The notes beneath the pieces are model-generated. The model did not search any database. It was not told the DNA's origin and worked only from the letters and a program-made list of their open reading frames with translations. A stretch of DNA of 64,000 nucleotides from JAFDVL01 sp964631865 (lineage in GTDB: Bacteria > Acidobacteriota > Blastocatellia > RBC074): positions 19,066 through 83,065 of the forward strand of contig CAZWAK010000010.1 in assembly GCA_964631865.1 (NCBI GenBank), read 5' to 3'. Numbering within the stretch: the stretch's first letter is position 1; every line of letters begins with the position of its first letter. Positions 51,470 through 60,502 of this stretch are shown here, piece by piece. The position numbers and the translations under genes are program-made.

Positions 51470-53437
51470 TCACTTGGTTGCGGTCGCGGCGTTGTATTTC
51501 AACGTCACTTGATGATTGTCCTGCTTGTGCAGCAGATCGAAGACCTGCTTCAAGGCCGCATACGACTCGACCGGAAACACCATGCCGTTGAGTTTGAGCG
51601 TGCGGTCATAAATCAGCATCTTGCCGTCCGGCGCAGCTTTCAAGGACACGTTGTATTTGACCACATCGTTGGCATTGAACGATCCCGGAGCCTCTGCATT
51701 ATCCAGCGCGAACCCCGCGGGCAAAGCGATCTCGACGTGGCTCGCTTCGACGTACGGGTACTCGAAGTACACGGGATATTTGCGTTGCGCGTTGGTGAAA
51801 AACGCCGCTTCGCCGAATTGGAAAAACGCCGGTTGCAGGAACAAACGTTTGCCCGTGCGGGTGGCGTAGTTTTCGACTTTGATGTGGAACGAATAGGTGA
51901 ACGGTTTGAAGGGATCGGTCACATTGTCAATTTTGATGTTGCTGACTTCCACCGCGCCGAGGTGGTTTTTGATGATGGTCTTGAGGATTTCTTCGCGTTT
52001 TTCGGGCGTTTCATCGTCGTTTTCTTCTTTCATAAACGCGGCGCGATGACCGGTGAATTCGATGAACGCATCACCTTCCAACGTGCCTTCTTCATTCAGC
52101 GTGAATTTGCCGATGGTTCGTTCCAGCGATTTTTCCGGCGCGGAAATCGGCAGGTCAACGAAGGTCGGTTCTTTCGGATCGGTCAACAACGCTTTCAAGC
52201 CTTCATGTTTCCACGGCAACATGCCGTACGGCACATACAGCATGTGCGGCGCAAAGAATTGCCAACCGCTCTCAGCCTTCACCGCGATCACGCGATCATC
52301 CAGAAAATAATCGTTGGGAAAGTTGGGATCGAAGAAGTTTTCGCTGCGGTCTGAAACAAGCGCCACGCGCGTTTCAAAGCCGACGGCAGACGCGAGCGCG
52401 GCGAACAGCAAATCCATATCGCGCGCCGTGCCGATGCCGTTTTTGAGCGTGTCGGCGGGTGATTTGTTTTCCTTGATCTTCTTGCGATCTTCGTCGGTCA
52501 ACGCGAGCGCATCGTCGAAGAGATATTTGATCTTCGTGCGGCAATAGGCCAACAAGCGTTCAAGCTTCTGATCGTTCGTCGTCGCATCGCCGATGGCTTC
52601 AGTTGCGGCTTTGCGCACGTCGTCGCTCACTTTCATCAGCCCTTTGACTTCATTGAATTCTTTCTTGCCGAGTTCTTTCCAGTATTTCTCCGCATCCACT
52701 TTCGATTCGGTCGAGTAATACAACAGCATCCACGCGCGCACCTGATTTTCAGGAATCATGTACGGTTCTTCCTTGAAAGCCGGGACGTTGCTGAGCGATG
52801 TCATTTGAAAATCACGTTCTTTGACGAGCGGCGTTGGGTTGCAGTGAAACGATTTCGACCACAACCGATACGTGTCGCTGGCCAGCGGCTTCACATAATA
52901 TTTGACGATTTGCACCGGGATGTCCTGCTGAAATTCCAGGCGCGTGTGGAAGTAGGTCGGACGCGATTCGCGGTAGCGATATTCGATGATCGCGCCCGGT
53001 TCGACGCCCGGCAGCGCAAACGATTTGGCTTTGAGTTTGAGCTTGCCGAATTTGACGATGGTGCGCTCGAAGACCGCGTCTTTTTTGAGTTCAATGATTT
53101 CGCCGTTCGGTTTGATCGTGCGGCCTTGAATCGCGCTGATATTGGTGCTGCCCAGGTACGGCAGGTCAATCGTGCTTTTCTGTTCTTTGCCGCGCTCGGT
53201 GAAAATCTTGATGCGCAGGTAATGCGTCAGCACGGTTTGCCCTGCGCCATAGCTATCACGTTCGTCGGCGACTTTGACTTCCCAAAAGATCGCTTCGGCA
53301 TCGGCGTCTTTTTCGACGACCGGCGTTTTCATCGTCAAATGCGCCGGATCGAGCGGCTTCCAATCATCGCCCGCAAAACAAACGAACGAACAGGCCAGGG
53401 TAAAAAGCAGTGGCTGAACAAAGCGGCGGTACAACAT
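51470..53437 (-). CDS. Exported DUF3857 paralogue lacking the transglutaminase triad
   Basis: 655 residues from ATG 53437 (GGAGG 9 bases upstream; signal peptide MLYRRFVQPLLFTLACSFVCFAG). A longer frame to 53680 only adds translated repeat. DUF3857 N-terminus (KVADERDSYGAGQTVLTHYLRIKIFTERGKEQ). In the transglutaminase-like part the positions that hold Cys, His and Asp in the neighbour read Ala (GTARDMDLLF), Arg (LDDRVIAV) and Ala (QFFAPHML) by motif alignment. So this copy looks non-catalytic and may be a partner or binding subunit of the intact one. Confidence 0.86.
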   Translation of the reverse strand: MLYRRFVQPLLFTLACSFVCFAGDDWKPLDPAHLTMKTPVVEKDADAEAIFWEVKVADERDSYGAGQTVLTHYLRIKIFTERGKEQKSTIDLPYLGSTNISAIQGRTIKPNGEIIELKKDAVFERTIVKFGKLKLKAKSFALPGVEPGAIIEYRYRESRPTYFHTRLEFQQDIPVQIVKYYVKPLASDTYRLWSKSFHCNPTPLVKERDFQMTSLSNVPAFKEEPYMIPENQVRAWMLLYYSTESKVDAEKYWKELGKKEFNEVKGLMKVSDDVRKAATEAIGDATTNDQKLERLLAYCRTKIKYLFDDALALTDEDRKKIKENKSPADTLKNGIGTARDMDLLFAALASAVGFETRVALVSDRSENFFDPNFPNDYFLDDRVIAVKAESGWQFFAPHMLYVPYGMLPWKHEGLKALLTDPKEPTFVDLPISAPEKSLERTIGKFTLNEEGTLEGDAFIEFTGHRAAFMKEENDDETPEKREEILKTIIKNHLGAVEVSNIKIDNVTDPFKPFTYSFHIKVENYATRTGKRLFLQPAFFQFGEAAFFTNAQRKYPVYFEYPYVEASHVEIALPAGFALDNAEAPGSFNANDVVKYNVSLKAAPDGKMLIYDRTLKLNGMVFPVESYAALKQVFDLLHKQDNHQVTLKYNAATATK

Positions 53438-53564
53438 TAGGATCATCCTCCAAAGGCTGAAATGGTTGCGGGGCGCGTGAAGAAGAGCTGAGACAACTAA
53501 CTTTGGGGTGTCCGGCAGAGCAGATATTAGACCGGGTACGGAGGCGAGGGCAATAGAAATTTTG

Positions 53565-53664
53565 GTGGTCGGTGGCTGGTGGTCGGTGGTCGGTGGCCGG
53601 TAGAAGTCAGAAGTCAGAAGTCGGAAGCCATCGTGTGCTACTGACGAGCTACCAACCACCGACC
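53565..53664. repeat. Heptamer inverted repeat with word switch (GTGGTCG to TCAGAAG)
   Basis: From 53565: GTGGTCG, GTGGCTG, GTGGTCG, GTGGTCG, GTGGCCG, GTAGAAG, TCAGAAG, TCAGAAG, TCGGAAG, nine steps in one phase. The right arm (53649-53668, minus strand) reads GTGGTCG, GTGGTTG, GTAGCTC. It lies between the start of one gene and the stop of the next. Confidence 0.88.
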
Positions 53665-53669
53665 ACCAA

Positions 53670-55034
53670 TTACTCATCATCCCGATAAATCTTCAACTTG
53701 TTATGCAGCGTCTTGAGGCTGATGTGGAGCGCGTCGGCGGTGCGCGTTTTGTTGTTGCCGGTTTTGATGAGCGTTTTGAGAATCAATTGGCGTTCGGCTT
53801 CATCGAGTGGAATCGGGATCGGGAGGGTGATGGAATCTTCGTCGCGCATCGAACGCCCATCAAACAGTTGCGGTGGCAAATGGCGGCGTTCAATCGTGAG
53901 GTCATCGCACACCACGACTGCGTGTTCGACCACGTTGCGCAACTCACGCACGTTGCCCGGCCAAGGGTACCGCACGAGGGCTTCCAACGCATTCGGAGAA
54001 ACCACGCGCGCCGTGCGCGAATGCCGTTCGCGCAGCGTGTCCACCATATATTGCACCAGCAACGGGATGTCATCGCGGCGTTCGCGCAGCGGTGGTAATT
54101 CCAGGTGAATCACGTTCAAGCGATACAACAAATCTTCGCGCAGCAAATTGTCGCGCACGGCTTTGTGCGGGTCTTTGTTCGTCGCGGCCAGCACGCGCAC
54201 GTCCACGGCAATTTCTTTGCTTCCGCCCACGCGGCGCACCGAGCGGTCTTCCAACACACGCAGCAGCTTGGCTTGCAACGTGATGGGCATTTCCGCGATT
54301 TCATCCAGAAACAACGTGCCGCCGTTCGCCATCTCAAAACAGCCTTCGCGCCGCACAATCGCGCCCGTGAACGAACCTTTCTCGTGCCCAAACAATTCGG
54401 ATTCCATCAGGGTTTCCGGGATCGCCGAGCAGTTGATCGGAATGAAGGCGTTGGCGACGCGCGGGCTGAGTTGATGGATGGTTTGCGCGACCAAATCTTT
54501 GCCCGTGCCCGACTCGCCCGTAATCAGCACGGACACGGCGGAGTTCGCGATTTGCTCAATCGTGGCATAGAGCTGCCGCATGGCGTGCGATGACCCGACC
54601 AGTTTGCCGAAGACGCCGTGTTCGCTGAGTTGGCGACGCAGTTGCACGTTTTCGCGTTGCACGGCGGAACGTTCCATCGCGCGTTGCAACACGACGCTGA
54701 GTTGGCGCGTATTAATCGGTTTCTCGAAATAATAAAACGCGCCTTCCTCCATCACCGCACGCATCGCGCCTTCGATGCTGGCTTGTCCCGTCAGCAGAAT
54801 CACAGCCGTTTCAGGAAACGAGTCCTGTAGGCGCGCGAGCAGCCCGAAGCCGTCCAGACGCGGCATAAAAATATCGCTGATGACAATGGTCGGCTGAAAC
54901 TCGGTAGCGACTTGCCAAGCCTCTTCGCCGTCCGCCGCGACTTGTGTTTCGTAGCCCCAATCCGACACCAGTTCGCTCAAGCCCGTGCGCGCCGCCGGTT
55001 CGTCATCCACAATCAACACTTTTGCTTTCGTCAT
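53670..55034 (-). CDS. NtrC-family sigma-54-dependent response regulator
   Basis: 454 residues. Receiver domain 1-120 (VLIVDDEPAARTGLSEL; phosphoacceptor Asp in VISDIFMPRLDG). AAA+ domain 140-370: Walker A ITGESGTGKDLVAQ, the sigma-54 loop GSFTGA (usual GAFTGA with Ala to Ser), Walker B GGTLFLDEIAEMP. Fis-type HTH at the C-terminus (NKTRTADALHISLKTLHNKLKIY). No cognate histidine kinase lies in the window, at least on this side. It activates RNA polymerase with sigma-54; targets unknown. Confidence 0.95.
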   Translation of the reverse strand: MTKAKVLIVDDEPAARTGLSELVSDWGYETQVAADGEEAWQVATEFQPTIVISDIFMPRLDGFGLLARLQDSFPETAVILLTGQASIEGAMRAVMEEGAFYYFEKPINTRQLSVVLQRAMERSAVQRENVQLRRQLSEHGVFGKLVGSSHAMRQLYATIEQIANSAVSVLITGESGTGKDLVAQTIHQLSPRVANAFIPINCSAIPETLMESELFGHEKGSFTGAIVRREGCFEMANGGTLFLDEIAEMPITLQAKLLRVLEDRSVRRVGGSKEIAVDVRVLAATNKDPHKAVRDNLLREDLLYRLNVIHLELPPLRERRDDIPLLVQYMVDTLRERHSRTARVVSPNALEALVRYPWPGNVRELRNVVEHAVVVCDDLTIERRHLPPQLFDGRSMRDEDSITLPIPIPLDEAERQLILKTLIKTGNNKTRTADALHISLKTLHNKLKIYRDDE

Positions 55035-55037
55035 AAC

Positions 55038-55700
55038 TCAAGCCTCAAAAATTCGGGCAGGGGTGATGTGCAGGAATTCCAAGCCTGGCGCAGGCAATTT
55101 GCGACGGCCTTTGCAATGTTCGCGTTTGGCATATTGCCCATCGCGCGGCTGCGTATGAACCCACACGCTTTTGTCGCGGCGATCTACGACCCAGTACGTC
55201 GGAATCTCCAGCGTCGCGTAAATATCAGGCTTGCGAAGCAAGTCCCGATCAATTTCGCGCTGGCTCGAAATCGAAATCACTTCGACCACGAGCAGGGCGG
55301 GCGGGCGACGATTGGTTTGCAAATAATCGCGATACCGAATGGCGAGATCAGGGCCAACCTGGCTGGGGCCGCGCACGCCTTCGCGCGCCCACAGTTCTTG
55401 CATCTCAGTCGGCACCGCAAGCCAGCAGCTTTGGCTGAGTTGACAATTCAATGCCGCAATTTCAGCCGCGTGCGCGATGAGGAGTTCCAGCAACAGATCG
55501 CTTTTTTCGATGTGAAAATTATCAGGAGGCGGGGCCATTTCGATTTCTCCGTTGATAAGTTCAAGTCGTTCGTCCGGCAGCGCGGCAGCAATTTCTTCAA
55601 ACTCCTCCAGCGTTACGATGCGTCTGAGCGCAGCCTCATTGCGCCCGTTTCCATTGAGCAAGTGACGTGCTGTTGTGATGTCTTGTAAAGCTGCAACCAT
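55038..55700 (-). CDS. Uma2 family (DUF820) PD-(D/E)XK endonuclease-like protein
   Basis: 220 residues. Typical order: RIVTLEEFEEIAAALPDERLELINGEI, GPDLAIRYRDYLQTNRRPPALLVVEVISISSQREIDRDLLRKPDIYATLEIPTYWVVDRRDKSVWVH. The Asp (PDLAI) and Glu (VVEVIS) are the metal ligands. Such genes are very numerous in some phyla and of unknown function. Three bases from the start of the response regulator gene, hence in the same transcript. Confidence 0.88.
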   Translation of the reverse strand: MVAALQDITTARHLLNGNGRNEAALRRIVTLEEFEEIAAALPDERLELINGEIEMAPPPDNFHIEKSDLLLELLIAHAAEIAALNCQLSQSCWLAVPTEMQELWAREGVRGPSQVGPDLAIRYRDYLQTNRRPPALLVVEVISISSQREIDRDLLRKPDIYATLEIPTYWVVDRRDKSVWVHTQPRDGQYAKREHCKGRRKLPAPGLEFLHITPARIFEA

Positions 55701-55742
55701 AAATGTCCCTCCGCAATGTATCTTTGAGGCAGCGATTATAAA

Positions 55743-56957
55743 TCACAACACGATTCCTGACATCGCCAGAATCAGCAACAACGCGCGTTCGTAACCGATT
55801 TCTCGTCCCGTCGGATCGTACCATTCGCTCAAGCGATGTGCGTCGCCGCCTTTGCCGCCTGCGCCAATCGTGATGGCGGGGATGCCGAGGCTGATCGGGA
55901 TGTTCGCGTCCGTCGAAGCGCAATTCAGAATGGGTTTGATCCCAACGGAGCGTGAGGCTTCGATGGCAAGTTTGACGAGCGGCGACTGGCTCGAAATCGC
56001 CCCGGACGGGCGATGGCCGATGAGTTGCACGTCGGAGCGCAAACTTTGCCCCGACGCTGCGCGCAGGGCATTTTCACTGCGAATCGCGTGCTGAATTTCG
56101 CGCAGCAAAAATTCTTCGAGTTGCGAGAGTTGCGCTTCATTCATCGAACGCAAATCCACATCCAGCCGCGCGCTCTCAGGAATCACATTCACCGAATCGC
56201 CGCCTTCGATGCGCCCCACGTTGTACGTCGTGCGCGGTTCGGGCGGCGCGGGATAGTCGGCGAGTTTGGCGACGATGCGACCGAGCGCGTGAACCGGATT
56301 GACGACGCCGAAGTCGCTCCAACTATGTCCGCCGGGGCCGTTGAGCGTAATGCGATAGCGCCGCGAACCTAATGCCTGATGCGTGATGAATTCTGCGCCG
56401 GGGCCATCGAACGAGATGAACGCCGCAATGCGCTGCGCCAGCTTTCCCGCCGTAAACAAATGCCGCACGCCGCGCAAATTGCCTTCGCCTTCTTCGCCGA
56501 CTGTCGCGACAAACGCGACGGAACCTTGCAGTTGGAAAGCGCCTACATTGAGGGCTTCGATCATCGCCAGCAAGGCCGCGAGTCCGGCGCAGTTGTCGCC
56601 GATGCCCGGCGCACACAGTCGCGTGCCAACTCCTTGCACTTGCACATCGGTGTGCTCAGGAAACACCGTGTCGAGATGCGCAGAGACGACCAAGAACGGC
56701 GCGTTCGCCGCGCCGTAGCGAACGCCGATAACGTTGCCGACCTCATCCGTGTGAACGTCCGTCAATCCCAACTCCGCAAAGCGCGCGGCGAAATACTGGC
56801 CGCGTTCGTGTTCCTGAAACGGCGGCGCGGGGATTTCACAAATGCGAATATGTTCGGCGGTAAGTTGGGTGGTGGCTTGGTGGAAGAACTGAATGGCACG
56901 CTGCACGTGCGGGTGACGTTGCAACGAAGGAATCACGGAATGAGATGGCACGAGCAT
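55743..56957 (-). CDS. M20 family metallopeptidase
   Basis: 404 residues. Zinc ligands and catalysts: VSAHLDTVFPEHTDV (His, Asp), CAPGIGDNCAGLAALLAM (Asp), VGEEGEGNLRGVRHLF (catalytic Glu and ligand Glu), with the dimerisation domain at about 190-300 (NGPGGHSWSDFGVVNP). Related to tripeptidase or acetylornithine-deacetylase type enzymes; the substrate is not predictable. No signal peptide. The start at 56957 is the longest ATG. Confidence 0.88.
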   Translation of the reverse strand: MLVPSHSVIPSLQRHPHVQRAIQFFHQATTQLTAEHIRICEIPAPPFQEHERGQYFAARFAELGLTDVHTDEVGNVIGVRYGAANAPFLVVSAHLDTVFPEHTDVQVQGVGTRLCAPGIGDNCAGLAALLAMIEALNVGAFQLQGSVAFVATVGEEGEGNLRGVRHLFTAGKLAQRIAAFISFDGPGAEFITHQALGSRRYRITLNGPGGHSWSDFGVVNPVHALGRIVAKLADYPAPPEPRTTYNVGRIEGGDSVNVIPESARLDVDLRSMNEAQLSQLEEFLLREIQHAIRSENALRAASGQSLRSDVQLIGHRPSGAISSQSPLVKLAIEASRSVGIKPILNCASTDANIPISLGIPAITIGAGGKGGDAHRLSEWYDPTGREIGYERALLLILAMSGIVL

Positions 56958-56991
56958 GAAATTATCCGCCGCTTCAGAATCTAGGGCATGC

Positions 56992-57084
56992 TTGATTCTC
57001 CATTCTCAACTCTTCATTCTCAGACAGTCAACCAAATGTTGTCGCTTTCCCCTGCCAAAGAATGAAGAATGAAAAATGAAGAAT
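56992..57084. repeat. Heptamer inverted repeat (GAATGAA type)
   Basis: Left arm GATTCTC, CATTCTC, AACTCTT, CATTCTC (from 56994); right arm AATGAAG, AATGAAA, AATGAAG, AATACCT (from 57060). It fills the 146-base gap between the peptidase and Hsp70 genes. Confidence 0.85.
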
Positions 57085-57103
57085 ACCTGGTTCCTGCGTG
57101 CGC

Positions 57104-58627
57104 TTATTTCTTCCCGCGCAATTTGAAGCTGCGGCTGAAGTGATCGGTCAAATCCGTGATTTCCACCTCGATGATGCCGTTGGCATCGCACGAGTAGGTT
57201 TCTTCGATCACGCGGCCATTCAAATTCACGCGCGCTATGGGAGCCTTCGACAATGCCTCTTCGCCGCGTAACGTCGGATCAAACGGGAAGTAAATCTCGT
57301 CCCACGTCGTGATGTCGCCTTGCGGTTGGAAGTTCGCATCCAGCCCGCTGCATTCGAGGTAGCGGAAGTGCCCGATGTTGTGCGCCGGGATGTAGCGGCG
57401 TTTCAGCGTCAGGCTTTCTTCGCCTTTTGACGGCAGCACGGTGTCTTTTTCAAACAACGTATCGAACGCGATGTGCCGCCCCGAATCCACTTCGCGCCAC
57501 ACGCCGAAATGCCGCGTGAACCGTTCGCGCAGTTTGTGCCCCGCGTCCGTGTCGGCAGCAATCGCCAAGCCAATCGCGACGGAAGCGTGCGGATACGGCG
57601 AGCGTTTGACGTGTTTGCCGTAGCGTTCGCGCAACAGCCGCGCGACGGGTGGAAAGTCGCTCGAACCGCCGACGAGATAGACCGCCGCGAGTCCTTTGAT
57701 GTCCAGCCCGGCGGACGATTTTTCGAGCGCCTGTTCCATCGCCGCGACCGTGCTGTCAATCAGCGGTTTGCATTCGGCGTACAAATCCGCCGTCGTCAAA
57801 CTGATTTCGCCTGCGCCTTCGATGCCGCGTCCGAGGTCAATGGCGACTTTGCGCGTGGTCGGGCGCAAGCCTTCTTTTTTCTCGCGGCATTCTTCCAGCA
57901 GCAAGCCCAATTGCGCCTCGGTGACTTCGTGAATGTCGGCACGCTTGAGCGCCATATCCAACAGGATCACATCGAAGTTGTCGCCGCCGAGCCGCGTGAT
58001 GCCTTCGTTGCTCAGGACTTCGTGGTCGCGGTCGGTCAGGCTGATGACGGCGGAATCGAACGTGCCGCCGCCGAGATCGTACACGAGCAAATGCTCGCGC
58101 TTGCCCACGCCGTTTTCGCCGAGGATGTGATGCGCGTATTCGATGCCGGCAGCCGACGGCTCGTTCATCATCCCGCGCACGTCAAAGCCCGCGCGGCGAA
58201 AAGCTTCGAGCGTCAGGAATCGTTGATTGCTGTTGGCATTTGCGGGGACGGAGATGACGGCTTCGAGCTTTTCTTTTTTCTTGAGCGTCAAATTCGAGTT
58301 GCGGCGCAAGTCCTGATGCAGTTGTTCCAAAAACGACGTGAGCCATTCAAACAGGCTCATTTCGTGCGCGCCGATGCTGAGCCGACTGTCCGGCCCGCGC
58401 GTGGCGAGTTCGCGTTTGATCGAACGCCGCAGCGTCCATCCCGGCTGCCCTTGTTTGGCGACGGCTTCAAAGCCAAAGGCCAGTTCCGACCCCTTGACCG
58501 CGATGACGGACGGATACCATTCGTGCGTGTCGCCCGCTTCGGTTGTGAAGCTGACCACCGGGTAATTGCCGCGATTGACGGCGGCGACGACTGTACGAGT
58601 TGTCCCAAAATCTATTCCTAAAAGCAT
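57104..58627 (-). CDS. Hsp70 family protein (short DnaK-like)
   Basis: 507 residues, against about 600-640 for DnaK. ATPase landmarks: LGIDFGTTRTVVAAV, VYDLGGGTFDSAVISL, VYLVGGSSDFPPVARLLRERY. The substrate-binding beta domain is abbreviated (DITTWDEIYFPFDP and EETYSCDANGIIEVEITD) and the helical lid is missing. No grpE or dnaJ nearby. Such stand-alone Hsp70 relatives may have specialised clients. Confidence 0.9.
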   Translation of the reverse strand: MLLGIDFGTTRTVVAAVNRGNYPVVSFTTEAGDTHEWYPSVIAVKGSELAFGFEAVAKQGQPGWTLRRSIKRELATRGPDSRLSIGAHEMSLFEWLTSFLEQLHQDLRRNSNLTLKKKEKLEAVISVPANANSNQRFLTLEAFRRAGFDVRGMMNEPSAAGIEYAHHILGENGVGKREHLLVYDLGGGTFDSAVISLTDRDHEVLSNEGITRLGGDNFDVILLDMALKRADIHEVTEAQLGLLLEECREKKEGLRPTTRKVAIDLGRGIEGAGEISLTTADLYAECKPLIDSTVAAMEQALEKSSAGLDIKGLAAVYLVGGSSDFPPVARLLRERYGKHVKRSPYPHASVAIGLAIAADTDAGHKLRERFTRHFGVWREVDSGRHIAFDTLFEKDTVLPSKGEESLTLKRRYIPAHNIGHFRYLECSGLDANFQPQGDITTWDEIYFPFDPTLRGEEALSKAPIARVNLNGRVIEETYSCDANGIIEVEITDLTDHFSRSFKLRGKK

Positions 58628-58677
58628 AGTAGTGATTCGAAATTTAAGCTCTGAAATTTGAAATGAAAAGATCGTTT

Positions 58678-58707
58678 GCTTCGCCGCTACGCTTGTGGCG
58701 GTGAAGC
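58678..58707. repeat. Strong 13-base hairpin in intergenic DNA
   Basis: GCTTCGCCGCTAC and GTGGCGGTGAAGC around a GCTT loop; in RNA all 13 positions pair, two as G-U. It lies 51 bases upstream of the hsp70-like gene, in the divergent gap 58628-58938, which otherwise contains only the palindrome at 58857. Confidence 0.65.
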
Positions 58708-58856
58708 AGAATCAAAAGCGGGGGATGAAGGGTGCTGATAAATGATGGATGATGATGTCCCTGCTTTGGTAAGCACCAGGACTGTATTATAGGCGACGCC
58801 ACGCCAAGACCTCATGCACTCATGATCGCTGTCGAACTAACGGAGCATCATAATCG

Positions 58857-58887
58857 CTGTGGCGCAATTTGCCAAATTGCGCTACAG
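58857..58887. repeat. 31-base palindrome (GCGCAATTTG type)
   Basis: Two 15-base arms (CTGTGGCGCAATTTG and CAAATTGCGCTACAG) around one base, with one mismatch, then GTTCTC. Second copy of the element at 51438. Lies 52 bases before the hydrolase start at 58939. Confidence 0.75.
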
Positions 58888-58938
58888 TTCTCGGCACTGT
58901 TTCAAGCATCGTACGGCAATCTTTTTCAGGAGGAACCA

Positions 58939-59853
58939 ATGAACATGATTCGTCGAATTGGGAGCGGCTTCGTGATGACGCTACTGCTCGCCGCCACGTT
59001 GTGCGCGCAAGCGCCGGAGCGCAAGCAAGTCGAAATTCTAGGGCAAAAAATTTACTACACCGAAGCGGGTTCAGCTTCTAACCCCGCTGGCCCCACCGTG
59101 ATTTTACTGCACGGCTTGGGGGCCGACGCAACGAATTGGGCCTTGACGATTCCGACGCTGGCGAAAAGCCATCGCGTGATCGCGCCCGATCAAATCGGCT
59201 TCGGGCAATCGGACAAGCCGCTGCTGAATTATCGTGTCGGCACGTATGTCGAATTTCTGGCGCGCTTCTATCAAAAGCTCGGCTTGACGAAAGCCTCGCT
59301 CGTCGGCAATTCGCTCGGCGGTTGGATTTCCGCCGCGTTCACCCTTGCGCATCCTGACAAAGTCGAAAAGCTCGTGCTCGTAGACGCCGCCGGACTTTCG
59401 CCCAAGCGTTGGAACGGCCCCGAAATGCGGCGTGAGGATTTGGCGCTGCTCAATCCGGCGACCGTCGAAGACACGAAGAAAATCATGGCCATGATCTTTG
59501 CCAACAAAGCCATGATTACCGATCAACTGGCCGAGCAGATGCTGATGCAACGCATGCAAAAAGGCGACGGCAACACGATCAACCAACTCACGAATTCAAT
59601 TCTGTTGGGGCAGGATTGGCTGGACGGCAAACTCGGCGCAATCAAAACGCCGACGCTGGTCGTGTGGGGACGCGAAGATTTGCTGACGCCGCTCGGCCTG
59701 GGCAAAGCCTTTGCCGAAGACATCAAGGGCGCGGAACTGGTCGTGTTCGACAATTGCGGACACGTGCCGCAAATGGAAGCCGCAGGCAAATTCAACGAAG
59801 CCCTGCTCAAGTTTTTATCCAAAGCCGCGGCCTCCACCGCCAGCGCGAAATGA
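58939..59853 (+). CDS. Exported alpha/beta hydrolase
   Basis: 304 residues from ATG 58939 with AGGAGG 4-5 bases upstream and a signal peptide (IRRIGSGFVMTLLLAATLCAQ). The fold is plain: VILLHGLGADATNWA (oxyanion), nucleophile Ser in LVGNSLGGWISAAF, acid Asp in VVWGREDLLTPL, His in FDNCGHVPQMEAA. Substrate unknown; similar to C-C hydrolases and esterases. Eight bases before the next exported protein. Confidence 0.9.
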   Translation: MNMIRRIGSGFVMTLLLAATLCAQAPERKQVEILGQKIYYTEAGSASNPAGPTVILLHGLGADATNWALTIPTLAKSHRVIAPDQIGFGQSDKPLLNYRVGTYVEFLARFYQKLGLTKASLVGNSLGGWISAAFTLAHPDKVEKLVLVDAAGLSPKRWNGPEMRREDLALLNPATVEDTKKIMAMIFANKAMITDQLAEQMLMQRMQKGDGNTINQLTNSILLGQDWLDGKLGAIKTPTLVVWGREDLLTPLGLGKAFAEDIKGAELVVFDNCGHVPQMEAAGKFNEALLKFLSKAAASTASAK

Positions 59854-59861
59854 GGTGAATT

Positions 59862-60476
59862 ATGCGTCACACAAAATGGTTCGTAGCCCTGTTAACATTG
59901 GTCATGATGAGCACCGCAACGTTCGCGCAATCGGGTCGCAAGCAAAAGAAAGCGCCCGAACTGCCGCCCGTGCAAGGCGTCCCTGCGCCCTCGAAAACGC
60001 CGGAGCCGCCGCAGCCCGACGTGCCGCAGCCTGATCCTGAACAGGAAGAGAAAAAAGAAAAAGCCCGCGCTTCGGCCAAAGGCATCATCCTCGGCACGGA
60101 TTGGGCGGATATGAACGTTTCGATGGGGATGGCCGATTACGTGCGCCGCGCCTGTCACAGCGAATTGTCCCGTATCGTGCGCGGCTTGGAGATTCGCAAC
60201 ACCGGCAATATGAGCCGCAGCGACGCGATCAAGATGGCCAAGGATGAAGACCGCTTTTACGTTGTGGCGATTGAGTTCCAATCGTTCGGCTCGCAGTACG
60301 AAGTGCGCTACACGATCTATGAGCCGAAGACCGCGAAGGCGCTGGGCCTTGGTTCCGCGCCGATTTACACGGATGGAACAGGCCGCGTGAGTTACTATTC
60401 GTTCGAGCGCGCCGGGCGCGACATTGCGCAACAACTGGTGCGGCGGCTGGATTTGCGGTCAACGCGGTTTCCGTAA
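59862..60476 (+). CDS. Exported hypothetical protein with proline-rich linker
   Basis: 204 residues, GAGG upstream. Signal peptide MRHTKWFVALLTLVMMSTATFAQ, then a Pro/Lys/Glu-rich linker to about residue 70, and a compact domain (IILGTDWADMNVSMGMADYVRRACHSEL to YYSFERAGRDIAQQLVRRLDL). No family recognised. Probably co-transcribed with the hydrolase. Confidence 0.75.
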   Translation: MRHTKWFVALLTLVMMSTATFAQSGRKQKKAPELPPVQGVPAPSKTPEPPQPDVPQPDPEQEEKKEKARASAKGIILGTDWADMNVSMGMADYVRRACHSELSRIVRGLEIRNTGNMSRSDAIKMAKDEDRFYVVAIEFQSFGSQYEVRYTIYEPKTAKALGLGSAPIYTDGTGRVSYYSFERAGRDIAQQLVRRLDLRSTRFP

Positions 60477-60502
60477 TATGTTGTCTCAGGAGGAAAAGAA
60501 AA

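Noticed and set aside
57473..58621. Plus-strand ORF of 382 codons
   Set aside because: Antisense of the Hsp70 gene, whose motifs are clear; composition is that of a shadow frame.
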